From Marivita cryptomonadis (GTDB lineage Bacteria > Pseudomonadota > Alphaproteobacteria > Rhodobacterales > Rhodobacteraceae): a stretch of DNA of 64,000 nucleotides. The stretch spans positions 186,001 to 250,000 of the forward strand of contig NZ_JFKD01000001.1 in the NCBI RefSeq assembly GCF_002115725.1, given 5' to 3'. This document shows positions 55,533 through 64,000 of this stretch, piece after piece; within the stretch, counting starts at the first letter, position 1; every line of letters begins with the position of its first letter. The translations under genes were made by a program, and so were the position numbers. The notes beneath the pieces were generated by a model that was given only the letters and a program-made list of their open reading frames with translations, did not search any database and was not told where the DNA came from.

Positions 55533-56579
55533 TCAGGATTTGTACCTGTCTCCATACATGCGCTCTTGCATGTTGGTGTACCATTTCCGGAAGTCCCGGA
55601 TCGGCATGAACAGAAACACCGGTATCTGGGAAATCCCGTATAGATAGGCTCTGACAGTGGGGAAGCTCAGTCGTTTCTGCGCGGCGTCGATGGCAAGGTA
55701 GAGGCTTGCGAACTTGGCGAAGGACGCGCAGCAGCGCAAAGCCGACCGCACGCGGTTGCTGCTGTGAACGGCATGCAGAGCCAGCAGGTTGCGCACACGA
55801 ATCTTGTTGATCAGGAACCGGCTGGCGGTGCTTTCATTACCGTCTGCATGGAAAAACCCTGCATCCGGCGCCACAACCAATCGGCCATACCGCGACATGC
55901 GATATGAAAAATCGCTGTCCTCATGTGTCGCATAGTACCGCAAAAGTTCGGTCCAGCCGGAATCCTGTGCAAATTTCCGGCGGAATGTGGTGCGGCCGCC
56001 ATTCACCAATCCACTGGGCGCAACGTTCAGATGCTGAACAGAAGCGGGCAACGGGCCCATATCAACAGGGTCTGAGTAGGGAACGAAATGACTGTCTAGG
56101 GTCAACTGCTCTTCGACCCATGCCCGCATGCCGCTGGTTTCCTGTCCCGCCAGAGCAACAGCCGCGGTGGGCGCTGCATCCGGGTCGTAAGGGCCGGGGG
56201 TGAACAACCCGGTAACCATCGCGATTTCGCAATCGGTATCCGCCTCGTACACGTCCATCACGTTTTCCGCAGCGTCCGGATACAGGTAGATGTCGTCATC
56301 CAGCGAAAACACGATATCCGACGTCGCAAGACCCAACGCCTGATTTCGCTGAAAGGTCAAAGACCGCACCTCGGCAGGCGCGTAGACCAAGGACACGTTG
56401 TCCCAGTCCGACGCGAACTCGGACTGCATTCTGTCTCGATGTTCTTCCCAGTTGTCCGACGCATCGACCACGACAACCTCAACCGGAGGTCGCGTCTGGT
56501 TCAGGGCATGGCGCAGTGTTTCGACCAAGAAATGTGGCCGATTGTAGGTGCAGATTGTCAGGGTCCAGCTTAGGGTCAT
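55533..56579 (-). CDS. Glycosyltransferase, GT2 family
   Basis: GT-A glycosyltransferase of 348 residues. Seen are the N-terminal TICTYNRPHFLVETLRHAL, the DxD-type nucleotide/metal site in SDIVFSLDDDIYLYPD and the acceptor region with HEDSDFSYRMSRYG. No long membrane domain, so it is a soluble or peripheral enzyme. It converges on the GT4 gene, and the 236-bp gap 56580-56815 to galE holds divergent promoters but no recognised site. The sugar transferred is unknown. Confidence 0.88.
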   Translation of the reverse strand: MTLSWTLTICTYNRPHFLVETLRHALNQTRPPVEVVVVDASDNWEEHRDRMQSEFASDWDNVSLVYAPAEVRSLTFQRNQALGLATSDIVFSLDDDIYLYPDAAENVMDVYEADTDCEIAMVTGLFTPGPYDPDAAPTAAVALAGQETSGMRAWVEEQLTLDSHFVPYSDPVDMGPLPASVQHLNVAPSGLVNGGRTTFRRKFAQDSGWTELLRYYATHEDSDFSYRMSRYGRLVVAPDAGFFHADGNESTASRFLINKIRVRNLLALHAVHSSNRVRSALRCCASFAKFASLYLAIDAAQKRLSFPTVRAYLYGISQIPVFLFMPIRDFRKWYTNMQERMYGDRYKS

Positions 56580-56815
56580 GGGGATATAAACATTACTCTC
56601 TTACTCAACGGCGCATATTTCGCGATGTTAGCCGATATTTTTGGCCAAACTGCGGCGGAATGATCGCGAAACCGGATCGCCATGTCCAGAGCGAGACCGA
56701 TTCTCGCCACGATACGGTACCGCGTGGGAAACTATTGTTTTATGAAACCGCAATTCGCGCGGCATGTGTGACTGTCGTAAAATGAAGTGTAGCAGAATTT
56801 GTAGGAGAGTGTTCG

Positions 56816-57832
56816 GTGAAACAACGCGTCCTTTTGACAGGCGGGGCCGGCTATATCGGGTCGCACACGTATGCAGCGCTGGTCGAGGCAGGGTATGACG
56901 TTCTGATAGTCGACAATTTCTGCAATGCGTCGCGTGAGGTTCCAACGCGTCTGTCTGCGGTGACGGGCAATGATGTGCAGGTGATCCAAGCGGATGTTCT
57001 GGATCGCGCGGCGCTGGATCGGGTCTTTGCCGACAACGCGATCGACGCAGTGGTGCATTTTGCGGCGTATAAATCCGTGGGCGAGAGTGTGCGCAACCCA
57101 CTGGCCTATATGCAGAACAATGTCGGTGGACTGGTGACGTTGATGCAGGCGATGGAGTCAGCCGGCGTGCGCCGTTTGGTATTTTCCTCGTCTGCAACCG
57201 TCTACGGCGAGGCCGCAGAGTTGCCGACGCCGGAAACCGCTGCTTTGGGATATGGGAACCCTTACGGTCATTCCAAACTGATCTGCGAACAGATCATCGA
57301 ACAGACCGCTGCCGCTGACCCGCGCTGGGCGGTGGGTGTGTTGCGATATTTCAACCCTGTGGGCGCACATCCGTCGGGGTTGATCGGCGAAGACCCGGCT
57401 GGGGTTCCCGACAACCTCATGCCCTATGTCGCCAAAGTGGCAGCGGGGGAATTGCCTGTTCTGTCAGTGTTCGGCGGGGACTACCCGACGCCGGATGGCA
57501 CCGGGGTGCGCGACTACATTCATGTCAGTGATCTGGCACAGGGACATGTTCTGTCGCTTCAGGCGCTTGAACGTGATGGTACCGGGCATGTCGTAAACCT
57601 AGGCACCGGGCGCGGGTATTCCGTGCTCGAGGTGATCGCGGCGTATGCCCGTGCCAGCAACCAGCACATTCCCTACAAGATCGCGCCACGCCGTCCGGGC
57701 GATGCCGCGTCGAGCTATGCCGATCCAAGTCTCGCCAAGACCCTGTTGGGGTTCGAGGCGAAATACGATCTACACGATATGTGCCGGACAAGCTGGATGT
57801 GGATGCAGAACGCAACGCAAGCCATGGATTGA
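56816..57832 (+). CDS. galE: UDP-glucose 4-epimerase
   Basis: Short-chain-fold epimerase of 338 residues converting UDP-glucose and UDP-galactose. The NAD site is LLTGGAGYIGSHTYAALVEAG, the catalytic Ser/Tyr/Lys are in VFSSSATVYG and GNPYGHSKLICE, and HFAAYKSVGESVRNPL and DGTGVRDYIHVSDLA are GalE marks. The start is a GTG at 56816 with GGAG 8 nt upstream. It supplies sugar nucleotides for the adjacent glycosyltransferases. Confidence 0.94.
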   Translation: MKQRVLLTGGAGYIGSHTYAALVEAGYDVLIVDNFCNASREVPTRLSAVTGNDVQVIQADVLDRAALDRVFADNAIDAVVHFAAYKSVGESVRNPLAYMQNNVGGLVTLMQAMESAGVRRLVFSSSATVYGEAAELPTPETAALGYGNPYGHSKLICEQIIEQTAAADPRWAVGVLRYFNPVGAHPSGLIGEDPAGVPDNLMPYVAKVAAGELPVLSVFGGDYPTPDGTGVRDYIHVSDLAQGHVLSLQALERDGTGHVVNLGTGRGYSVLEVIAAYARASNQHIPYKIAPRRPGDAASSYADPSLAKTLLGFEAKYDLHDMCRTSWMWMQNATQAMD

Positions 57833-57855
57833 GGTCTGAAGAACAGGTGCCGCTG

Positions 57856-59178
57856 CTACCAATGCGGATGCAGATCGTCGATGCGAAAGGCGTGCTTGTG
57901 TTTGTGGTTAGGTGCGATTGCCTCTGGGTTGCGCAGATGCGGATGGTCTGATGGCAGCTCGGGGTGCGCATGGACACGCTCCAAAGGATCGTGCGCTGGC
58001 CAGACCCAAAGAGCGATCAGAGTGACAACCAAGCTCAGCGCCGACAGCATCAGCATTGCCATCTCAAGCGAGACCTGCGTCGCGAGCCAGCCTGCCAACG
58101 GATAGGCCAAAAGCCAGCCCGCATGGCTGAGGGAAAACTGCGCCGCAAAAACCGCTGCGCGGTCCGAGGTGTGCGCCGACCGCGTGATCACGAGACCGCC
58201 GGGTGTCAGAACAAGCGATGACGACAGGCCAAACCCGATCCAGATCATAGCCAAAGCGGCAAGAGCAGGTTGGGACCAAACGGCAAATCCCACGCCACAG
58301 GCAGCAAAGGCAAACGCACCCAAAGCCATCGCACGTCGTTCTCCGGTGCGTTTCACAAGTCGTGGAACGCTGAACGCGCCCAACCCTGCGCCCAAGCCGT
58401 AGAACGCCATCAGTACCGGGAAATATCGTTCACTATCGCCCAAGCGTGCCCCCGCATAGGCGACCGTGTTCACCAGAACCCATGCCATCGACAGCGACAG
58501 TGCAAAATTCAACAGGAACAACCCGCGCAGCCGCGGTGTTCGGACATAGATCCGCAGCCCTTTGGAGGCGCGGTGCCAGAACGGTCTTTTCCCGTCGGGT
58601 GCCGAGGGTTGCGGGACCTTTGAAAAAAGGATCGCTGCGATCGAGACCGAAAAGGCCAATGCAGCAACAAGGAACAGGGAGGACCCGTCCAAGACGGTCA
58701 ACAGAGCCCCTGCGATCACCGGGCTGAGCACCGCTTCAAGCGTATAAGCAACCCGCGACCAGGACAGCGCTTTTGTGTAAAGGTCTTCACCCAGCACCAC
58801 GTCCGGGATCACAGACTGGTAAAGCGGGGTGAATCCAGCGGAGAGCGAGAAAAAGACGAAAGACAGCGCTGCGATCTGCCAGATGTCTGTGGTAAAAGCC
58901 ATCGGGATCAAAAGCACCATGCGCCCGATATCCAGCGCCACCAGCGCGGCCTTGCGCGGCACGCCCGACAAAAGGCTTTCGGCCAGTGGCGCAAGGCCCA
59001 CATAGGCCACCATCTTAAGCGCCAGCAACAACCCCAGAACCTGACCCGCCGCTTCGGCCCCGCCGATCCGGTAGGCGGCAAGTGAGAGACCCACGGTCAA
59101 AAGTCCAACCCCCACCAACGAGCAAATCTGCGCGCTGAACAGCCACCGGAAGTTCGGATTGGTCAGAGGTGAGGCCAC
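57856..59178 (-). CDS. MFS transporter with histidine-rich C-terminal tail
   Basis: Major-facilitator exporter of 440 residues with about twelve membrane segments (TNPNFRWLFSAQICSLVGVGL at the start). The last 45 residues are cytoplasmic and rich in histidine: AHPELPSDHPHLRN, NHKHKHAF and DDLHPHW. Such tails occur on NreB-like nickel exporters and other metal-handling carriers, so a metal substrate is possible; most MFS of this sequence type are annotated only as drug/efflux. It starts 28 bp after the glycosyltransferase/hydrolase gene. Confidence 0.88.
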   Translation of the reverse strand: MASPLTNPNFRWLFSAQICSLVGVGLLTVGLSLAAYRIGGAEAAGQVLGLLLALKMVAYVGLAPLAESLLSGVPRKAALVALDIGRMVLLIPMAFTTDIWQIAALSFVFFSLSAGFTPLYQSVIPDVVLGEDLYTKALSWSRVAYTLEAVLSPVIAGALLTVLDGSSLFLVAALAFSVSIAAILFSKVPQPSAPDGKRPFWHRASKGLRIYVRTPRLRGLFLLNFALSLSMAWVLVNTVAYAGARLGDSERYFPVLMAFYGLGAGLGAFSVPRLVKRTGERRAMALGAFAFAACGVGFAVWSQPALAALAMIWIGFGLSSSLVLTPGGLVITRSAHTSDRAAVFAAQFSLSHAGWLLAYPLAGWLATQVSLEMAMLMLSALSLVVTLIALWVWPAHDPLERVHAHPELPSDHPHLRNPEAIAPNHKHKHAFRIDDLHPHW

Positions 59179-59205
59179 GGTTGTGAGGACTCCTGTCTTG
59201 GTGAT

Positions 59206-61416
59206 CTAGCCGAGCAATTCCTTCATCCCCATGCGAACGGCCCGGTTGGGGTTCTGTTTGAGAATGTGCTCACCAAGCGATTTCGCCAAGGTGGTGTGTC
59301 CCTTTTCCACGGCGCGGTTGAACAATTCCCGTTGGTAGCGTGGGAAATTTCGACGTTCGCGAAGCAGTTTATAATAGGCGTCGTTGCTGAGCGTGCCGTT
59401 CAGTGCGCCAAGGATGATCGGACTCAAGATGCCCATCTGGTTCAGCGAACTGCCAAGACGGTGCCCCAAAAGTGGCGCACGCAGGTGTTGCACGTTGTCG
59501 CCGGTAAAACGCGCTGCGTGTTGCGCATCGAGCGGTTCGTAGGGGTCATACAGGATCGACACGCGATTGGCAGCCTTGCTGACCTCTGACGCGTCGCCGT
59601 ACGTTCCGGTAAAATCGCGGTCCCAGACCACCTTGTACCGGGTTTCCCAAGGGACGATGGATTTATCGACCGTCGATTGCGGTGAGATGGCGACAACATC
59701 ACATCCTGGTGCTGCCGGTGAAAAGGCACAGGCTGCATATCCGCCCATCGACGCGCCGTAGAACACAACGCGTTTGAACTGCGTGAAGAAACCGCTGTTT
59801 TTCAACTCGTCGAACTGATCATACACCCATTGTTCGCGATACCACGTCCAGCCACCCGCCAGCACGCCCATCATCGACCATCCCTGATCCTTGATAAAGC
59901 TGTAGCCCCAAGGGCGTCGGTCCTCGCGCTTAGTCATGGCGATATCAAGGTTGTCAAAGGACACGACCAGCGTGTCGGAGTCGCGTGGAATGTAGACGAA
60001 ACTGTGCCCGTTATCCCCTGCACGGTACCATCCCTTCATGCCAGCAAGCTTGAGCGCGATGGCGTCCCAGCTTTCATCGGCGACGGGTTCGGGTGGGTTC
60101 GGTGTGACTCGAATGCGCGTGATCTGTTTGCCATCGTCTTCGCGCGTCGACAGCGCGGTGTTGCTGCCATAGGGCTTGAGAAACGGAAACGCCCCGGAAC
60201 CGCGCCGGACGTCCATGAACACGCGCGTGTCCGAATGAATGCAGCGTTGCAGGAATGGTTCCAGAAACTGCGTCTTCCACTGATCGCCAAAGCCTTGGAG
60301 ATTGCACAGCACATCCACCGGGCGAAGTTCGGCCTCGGCGCGGATCACCTTGATCCGGTCGGGATCCACCTCGTTCTCGGTCAGGAAGGTGATGTAGTCG
60401 GCCAGCCAAGGCATATCCTCGTCTTTGAATTTGGCCCGGCGGTTCGTGTTCACAAGCTGGATGTCACAATCGAACTTGTGATGGAGCGCAAGGACAAAAC
60501 TGCGGGCTGTCCCAACCAAATCAGCGACGCTGCTGACCTCATCAAGGTCCAACTCGTCGATCAGCGCACCGTCAAACGTGGTATTGCCGCGTCCTTTGAT
60601 CGGGGCCAGTGCTGGGGTGATGCCATGCTCTTGCACCAGCTTTTCAAGGTATGACCCCTTTGGCGGCAACCCGTCATGCAGGTTGCCCAACTGCCGCTTG
60701 TTCGACGCCCAAAGGTGCAGCGCGGTGGTTTGGCTGGTGATGAGCCCATCCGCCAGTTCGCCGCGGCGCATGAACTTGAACCGTTCCCGAAAGGTGATCG
60801 GATAGAAGGCATTGAGCGGTTGCACATGCTCTTCCAGACCCAGCGCATGTACATAATGGGTCACCATCATCGGCCCCCACACGCCCCAAGGCTGTTCGGT
60901 GATGTGAACCGGTTTGCCTTTCTCGGCTTTCTTGCGCATCTCTTCTTTCCGCTTCTTCGGCAGGAAGGGCGCGATGGAATAGCGGTCGCTGGTGAAGTCG
61001 AGCATTTGGCGCAAAGCGTCGCTGTCGGCTGGCAAGCCAAGAACGGCATTGTTCACCCGATGTTCGCCGGGCAATTCGTAACCGAAGACGTAATCGCTGT
61101 CGTAGTCCATAGGACGGTAGCAATAGACGTCTGTATCGACCCAGATCATGCCGGGGTTCTGGTGGATCATGTGCAGGCGGAACCAGTCGGCAAACAGCGC
61201 ATAGCTGTTCTTTTGCTCGTACTTGATGAAATCGTTTGTATCTATGATCTCGCGCCCATCGCGGCGGATCACGCCATCGGGGACATTCGGGATGTCTTCA
61301 TAGCTGAACAAGGTGATCTTCTGGCCCTTGTCGACAAAGGACTTCAGGCACAGCTGTTCCAGCCAACTGAGCGGCCCACCGATCCAGAGCGTTCCAACCT
61401 CGCGCGTGCGTGGCAT
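59206..61416 (-). CDS. Glycosyltransferase (capsule-type, DXD) fused to alpha/beta-hydrolase-like domain
   Basis: Protein of 736 residues. The first 270 residues are a GT32-like sugar transferase: GTLWIGGPLSWLEQLCLKSF, the DXD in WVDTDVYCYRP (near residue 93) and a later EQPWGVWGPMMVTHYV. A middle part of about 110 residues links to a region from about residue 440 with a nucleophile elbow FYGASMGGYAA (near 553) and a late GHRLG histidine, as in alpha/beta-hydrolases. The ATG at 61416 has AGG 8 nt upstream; the frame is open 85 codons more but without support. It may both transfer and acylate or deacylate a surface sugar (inference). Confidence 0.78.
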   Translation of the reverse strand: MPRTREVGTLWIGGPLSWLEQLCLKSFVDKGQKITLFSYEDIPNVPDGVIRRDGREIIDTNDFIKYEQKNSYALFADWFRLHMIHQNPGMIWVDTDVYCYRPMDYDSDYVFGYELPGEHRVNNAVLGLPADSDALRQMLDFTSDRYSIAPFLPKKRKEEMRKKAEKGKPVHITEQPWGVWGPMMVTHYVHALGLEEHVQPLNAFYPITFRERFKFMRRGELADGLITSQTTALHLWASNKRQLGNLHDGLPPKGSYLEKLVQEHGITPALAPIKGRGNTTFDGALIDELDLDEVSSVADLVGTARSFVLALHHKFDCDIQLVNTNRRAKFKDEDMPWLADYITFLTENEVDPDRIKVIRAEAELRPVDVLCNLQGFGDQWKTQFLEPFLQRCIHSDTRVFMDVRRGSGAFPFLKPYGSNTALSTREDDGKQITRIRVTPNPPEPVADESWDAIALKLAGMKGWYRAGDNGHSFVYIPRDSDTLVVSFDNLDIAMTKREDRRPWGYSFIKDQGWSMMGVLAGGWTWYREQWVYDQFDELKNSGFFTQFKRVVFYGASMGGYAACAFSPAAPGCDVVAISPQSTVDKSIVPWETRYKVVWDRDFTGTYGDASEVSKAANRVSILYDPYEPLDAQHAARFTGDNVQHLRAPLLGHRLGSSLNQMGILSPIILGALNGTLSNDAYYKLLRERRNFPRYQRELFNRAVEKGHTTLAKSLGEHILKQNPNRAVRMGMKELLG

Positions 61417-61640
61417 CTGCATGTCCTCATACGCGCCTCTTTTCTTATCGGGCGCTGTCGTTTTGAGGAATGCTAAGCGCAAATCAGTGCATTGTGTAGC
61501 CTGCGTGATATCTGACTCAGTTTTTGCGCCATTCGTGCCTTTGCTGCCATGCAGCTTGCAAGAACGCTGGCTGACACGTAGTTTTTTCGCAAAATAGTAA
61601 TGAGTGCGGTCAATAAACGAACCGCGAGGCGAGGCATAAG

Positions 61641-62609
61641 ATGAGCGGTGAGACCTACACGGTTGTCTCAACCATGAAGAACGAAGGCCCCTATATCATT
61701 GATTGGGTGGCCCATTACAAAACGCTGGGATTTGACCACATACTGGTCTGCACCAACGATTGCACGGACACGACCGTCGATATTCTCTTGCGTCTGCAAG
61801 AGATGGGTTTGGTCACGCAACACAATACCATCGTGCGACGTGCGGGAATTCACCGCTCGGCTCTGCGGCAGGCCAGCCGTCGCTATGATATCGTGATGGA
61901 TGCCACATGGGTCTTTGTCTGTGACGTGGACGAATACCTGAACGTGCATATGGGTGACGGATCGGTGCAGGCGCTGGTCGAAGGGTCTGGCCCCGGTGCC
62001 GATGTGATCTCGGTCCCATGGCGCGTGTTCGGATCAGACGGGATCGAAGGCTTTGCGGATAAACCCGTGACACAGCAATTCCGCAAGGGCGAATACGAAT
62101 GGGACGCAGACCTGCGCCCCGAAACCGGCAAGTTCGTCAAATCGCTTTATACCAACCAGCACAAGTTTCAGCGCATGGGCCTGCACGCGCCAGTGTCGCT
62201 TGAGGAACACGTGGCCGACACAAGGCGCGTTTTGCCCGGCGGGATCGACTATGTGATCAACGGCGAACGCACCGCCAATCCGCCGCTCTTCACCCATGCG
62301 CAGGTCAATCATTACGCGCTGCGGTCGATGGACAGTTTCCTTGTCAAACGGGCGCGTGGCCGCGCCAACCATTCGCATCACGTGCTGGGGATGGAGTATT
62401 GGGAGCGGTTCAATCTGAACGACGAAAAAGACAGCTCGATCGACCGCTACAAGACCAAGGTCACCAAGCTTGCCAAGGAATTGAAGTCCGATCCGGTGCT
62501 GAAAGATCTACACGCCCGCGCGGTTGACTGGCACACGCGCAAGGCCGCATCGCTGAAGATGGACCCGGATATGGACGAACTGGTCAACGGGTTGAAGGCA
62601 GCGTTGTGA
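61641..62609 (+). CDS. Glycosyltransferase, GT2_4/GT92-like
   Basis: GT-A enzyme of 322 residues. The start YTVVSTMKNEGPYIIDWVAHY, CTNDCTDTTVDIL and the DxD-like VCDVDEYLNV (near residue 96) mark the glycosyl transferase family 2_4/92 fold. RVNHYALRSMDSFLVKRARGR-like acceptor residues follow (QVNHYALRSMDSF). GAGGCGAGGC precedes the ATG. It is divergent from the fusion gene with a 224-bp gap (61417-61640) and is followed after 44 bp by a gene with the same domain at its C-terminal side. Confidence 0.88.
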   Translation: MSGETYTVVSTMKNEGPYIIDWVAHYKTLGFDHILVCTNDCTDTTVDILLRLQEMGLVTQHNTIVRRAGIHRSALRQASRRYDIVMDATWVFVCDVDEYLNVHMGDGSVQALVEGSGPGADVISVPWRVFGSDGIEGFADKPVTQQFRKGEYEWDADLRPETGKFVKSLYTNQHKFQRMGLHAPVSLEEHVADTRRVLPGGIDYVINGERTANPPLFTHAQVNHYALRSMDSFLVKRARGRANHSHHVLGMEYWERFNLNDEKDSSIDRYKTKVTKLAKELKSDPVLKDLHARAVDWHTRKAASLKMDPDMDELVNGLKAAL

Positions 62610-62653
62610 TCGGGCCGCGACCGATCGGCTGTTGAACCACAGGTAAGGACGAC

Positions 62654-64000
62654 ATGGGACAGGTGATCGAACGACGCTTGCTGGGTCTGAGCCTTGGGCA
62701 GATCACCCTGCTGGACGCAGTTGCGACGGGGCCAAAGGATGACCGCAGCGCGACTTTGTTTTTTGCGGCGGGCAGTGATTTGTCGTCCTTGGCGCATGCA
62801 GACGGTGTGGTGCCGCTGTCACAGATCAGTGTCGGTGGTGCGGCATGCATCACCTATCCTTTGCCCGCCGATGGCCACCTACGGCTGACGCTTGATGGTG
62901 CTCCGGTGGACATCACCCCGGTGGCGTCGGAACAGGACCGGTTCGAAGGATTGAACTGCATCGCCGCTGTGCGCAATGGCGAAGATGCACAGACCGTTGC
63001 GGTTTGGGTGCAGCATCATGTGAAGACCCAATCGCTTCAGGCGGTCGTGATCGTGGACCGCGCGAAACCGGGGGCCGACCCTGCTTTTGCGTCGGGTCTG
63101 GCAGCCGAACTGAACCGCCTCTCGGTTGATTGTGATGTGACGATCCTGACCAGCGATTTGCCGCTGGGCCGCACCGATACCCCGGCCGAGGCGCATCCTT
63201 TCTGCGTGCCCGAAGCCCCCGGCAAGGACCGGATGAAAGTGCCAAAGCCGTCACCGTGGGATTCGCCCCTTGGTGCGATGTCGCTTTACGAGATCCTACG
63301 CGCCCGTTTTTTGGGGCAGGCGCGGGCGGTCAGCAACATCGAAGTGCACGATCTCATGCCTCTGGATGCGCCCAACATGTTCGACAGCGCGGTCGAGGCT
63401 GATGGCGGGGTGATCGCGCTGTTTGGCCGCCACTGTTACCCTTGGCGCGTGCGCAAGGACGATCCGACACGCTTCGCCGATCACATCTGCGTCCAGTTCG
63501 ATGCCAAGGGGGGACGACAACGCTGGTGTATTGCTCCTGCCAAGGCACCCGAGGCGGCGATCTGGCGGATGATCCGGATCGGCAATGCGATACCGGACCG
63601 GGGTCGCACGCAACTGTTCTACCGGCACATGGCGCTGCGGCATCCGACGCCGTCGATCTCAAAGATCGTGCCCAAGACCTCGCTTATCGAGCACCCGCCG
63701 CTGATCGAAATGTCTGAACAGTACTGGGGGCACAAACCTGTTCGGATGCCCGAACTGGAGGCCGATGCGCTGCCCAAGGGAAAGGGCCGCCGCGCCATCG
63801 TCACCACGATGAAGAATGAAGGGCCGTTCATCCTTGAATGGTTGGCCTATCACCGTGCGATCGGGTTCGACGACATTCTGGTTTACACCAATGATTGCAC
63901 CGACGGCACTGATACGATGCTGCAAATGCTCGAACGGAAGGGGTTCGTGCAGCACCGGGAAAACCCGTTTCGCGAAAGCGGGCTAAAGCCACAACACGCG
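62654..64000 (+). CDS. Two-part protein with C-terminal GT2_4/GT92-like domain (partial)
   Basis: Open reading frame of 449 codons that runs off the right window edge. AAGGAC precedes the ATG (MGQVIERRLLGLSLGQITLL). Residues 1 to about 380 match no family I recognise; they contain DRAKPGADPAFASGLAAEL and ALFGRHCYPWRVRKDDPTRF. From about residue 382 a second copy of the glycosyltransferase domain begins (RAIVTTMKNEGPFILEWLAY, YTNDCTDGTDTMLQMLE), closely like the gene just upstream. It is part of the same surface-carbohydrate cluster. The end and the rest of the catalytic domain lie outside the window. Confidence 0.85.
   Translation, partial: MGQVIERRLLGLSLGQITLLDAVATGPKDDRSATLFFAAGSDLSSLAHADGVVPLSQISVGGAACITYPLPADGHLRLTLDGAPVDITPVASEQDRFEGLNCIAAVRNGEDAQTVAVWVQHHVKTQSLQAVVIVDRAKPGADPAFASGLAAELNRLSVDCDVTILTSDLPLGRTDTPAEAHPFCVPEAPGKDRMKVPKPSPWDSPLGAMSLYEILRARFLGQARAVSNIEVHDLMPLDAPNMFDSAVEADGGVIALFGRHCYPWRVRKDDPTRFADHICVQFDAKGGRQRWCIAPAKAPEAAIWRMIRIGNAIPDRGRTQLFYRHMALRHPTPSISKIVPKTSLIEHPPLIEMSEQYWGHKPVRMPELEADALPKGKGRRAIVTTMKNEGPFILEWLAYHRAIGFDDILVYTNDCTDGTDTMLQMLERKGFVQHRENPFRESGLKPQHA

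Noticed and set aside
61417..61671. 85-codon upstream extension of the glycosyltransferase/hydrolase gene
   Set aside because: It overlaps the start of the divergent gene at 61641, has no ribosome-binding site and a composition unlike the rest of the protein.

Overview
The window looks like a chromosomal (or chromid) stretch of a marine alphaproteobacterium, most probably of the roseobacter group of the Rhodobacteraceae. The reasons are the high G+C content, the dense operons with ATGA and TGATG start/stop overlaps, and the gene content: urea uptake, an ectoine operon with its own aspartokinase, a multisubunit Na+/H+ antiporter, a betaine-type ABC importer, a tripartite tricarboxylate-type transporter and several acid-sugar or sulfonate catabolic genes. 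I saw no rRNA, tRNA, insertion sequence, phage gene or CRISPR array. The species cannot be named from the sequence alone.

Layout. 1-2.9 kb: a NitT/TauT-type ABC importer (permease cut by the window edge, binding protein) and its GntR/FCD regulator on the minus strand, divergent from a fumarylacetoacetate-hydrolase-family gene. 3.1-10.9 kb: an L-threonate/D-erythronate catabolic operon. A LacI-type repressor is divergent from ltnD, tctC, tctB, tctA, otnK, otnC and otnI, and two identical 14-bp palindromes sit in and just after the predicted operon promoter. 11-12.3 kb: a soluble PAS chemoreceptor. 12.5-21.1 kb: a LysR regulator divergent from a D-cysteine desulfhydrase/L-cysteate sulfo-lyase-like enzyme, a DegT-type PLP enzyme, an Asp/Glu-type racemase, a glycine-betaine-type ABC importer and a DUF2189 membrane protein. 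21.1-27.1 kb: the urea importer urtABCDE on the minus strand. 27.4-32.6 kb: a small secreted protein, then oxyR divergent from katG, and an orphan membrane histidine kinase. 33-38.9 kb: the Mrp/Pha antiporter (AB fused, C, D, E, F, G). 38.9-43.3 kb: a MarR regulator divergent from ectA-ectB-ectC-ask.

43.3-54.2 kb: a glutathione transferase, then a carbohydrate-type ABC importer whose operon includes an argininosuccinate-lyase-like enzyme. Divergent from it are a ROK regulator, a large PIG-L-type deacetylase and an EamA exporter. No pathway I know explains this set, so it is my best candidate for an undescribed catabolic system. 54.3-64 kb: cell-surface carbohydrate genes, comprising a GT4 and a GT2 glycosyltransferase, galE, an MFS exporter with a histidine-rich tail, a 736-residue glycosyltransferase/hydrolase fusion, and two proteins sharing a GT2_4/GT92-like domain, the second cut by the window end.

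A recurrent feature is that all five solute-binding-protein genes, from four unrelated transporter families, are followed at once by a strong hairpin before the next gene of their operon. This fits differential expression of binding protein over membrane subunits.
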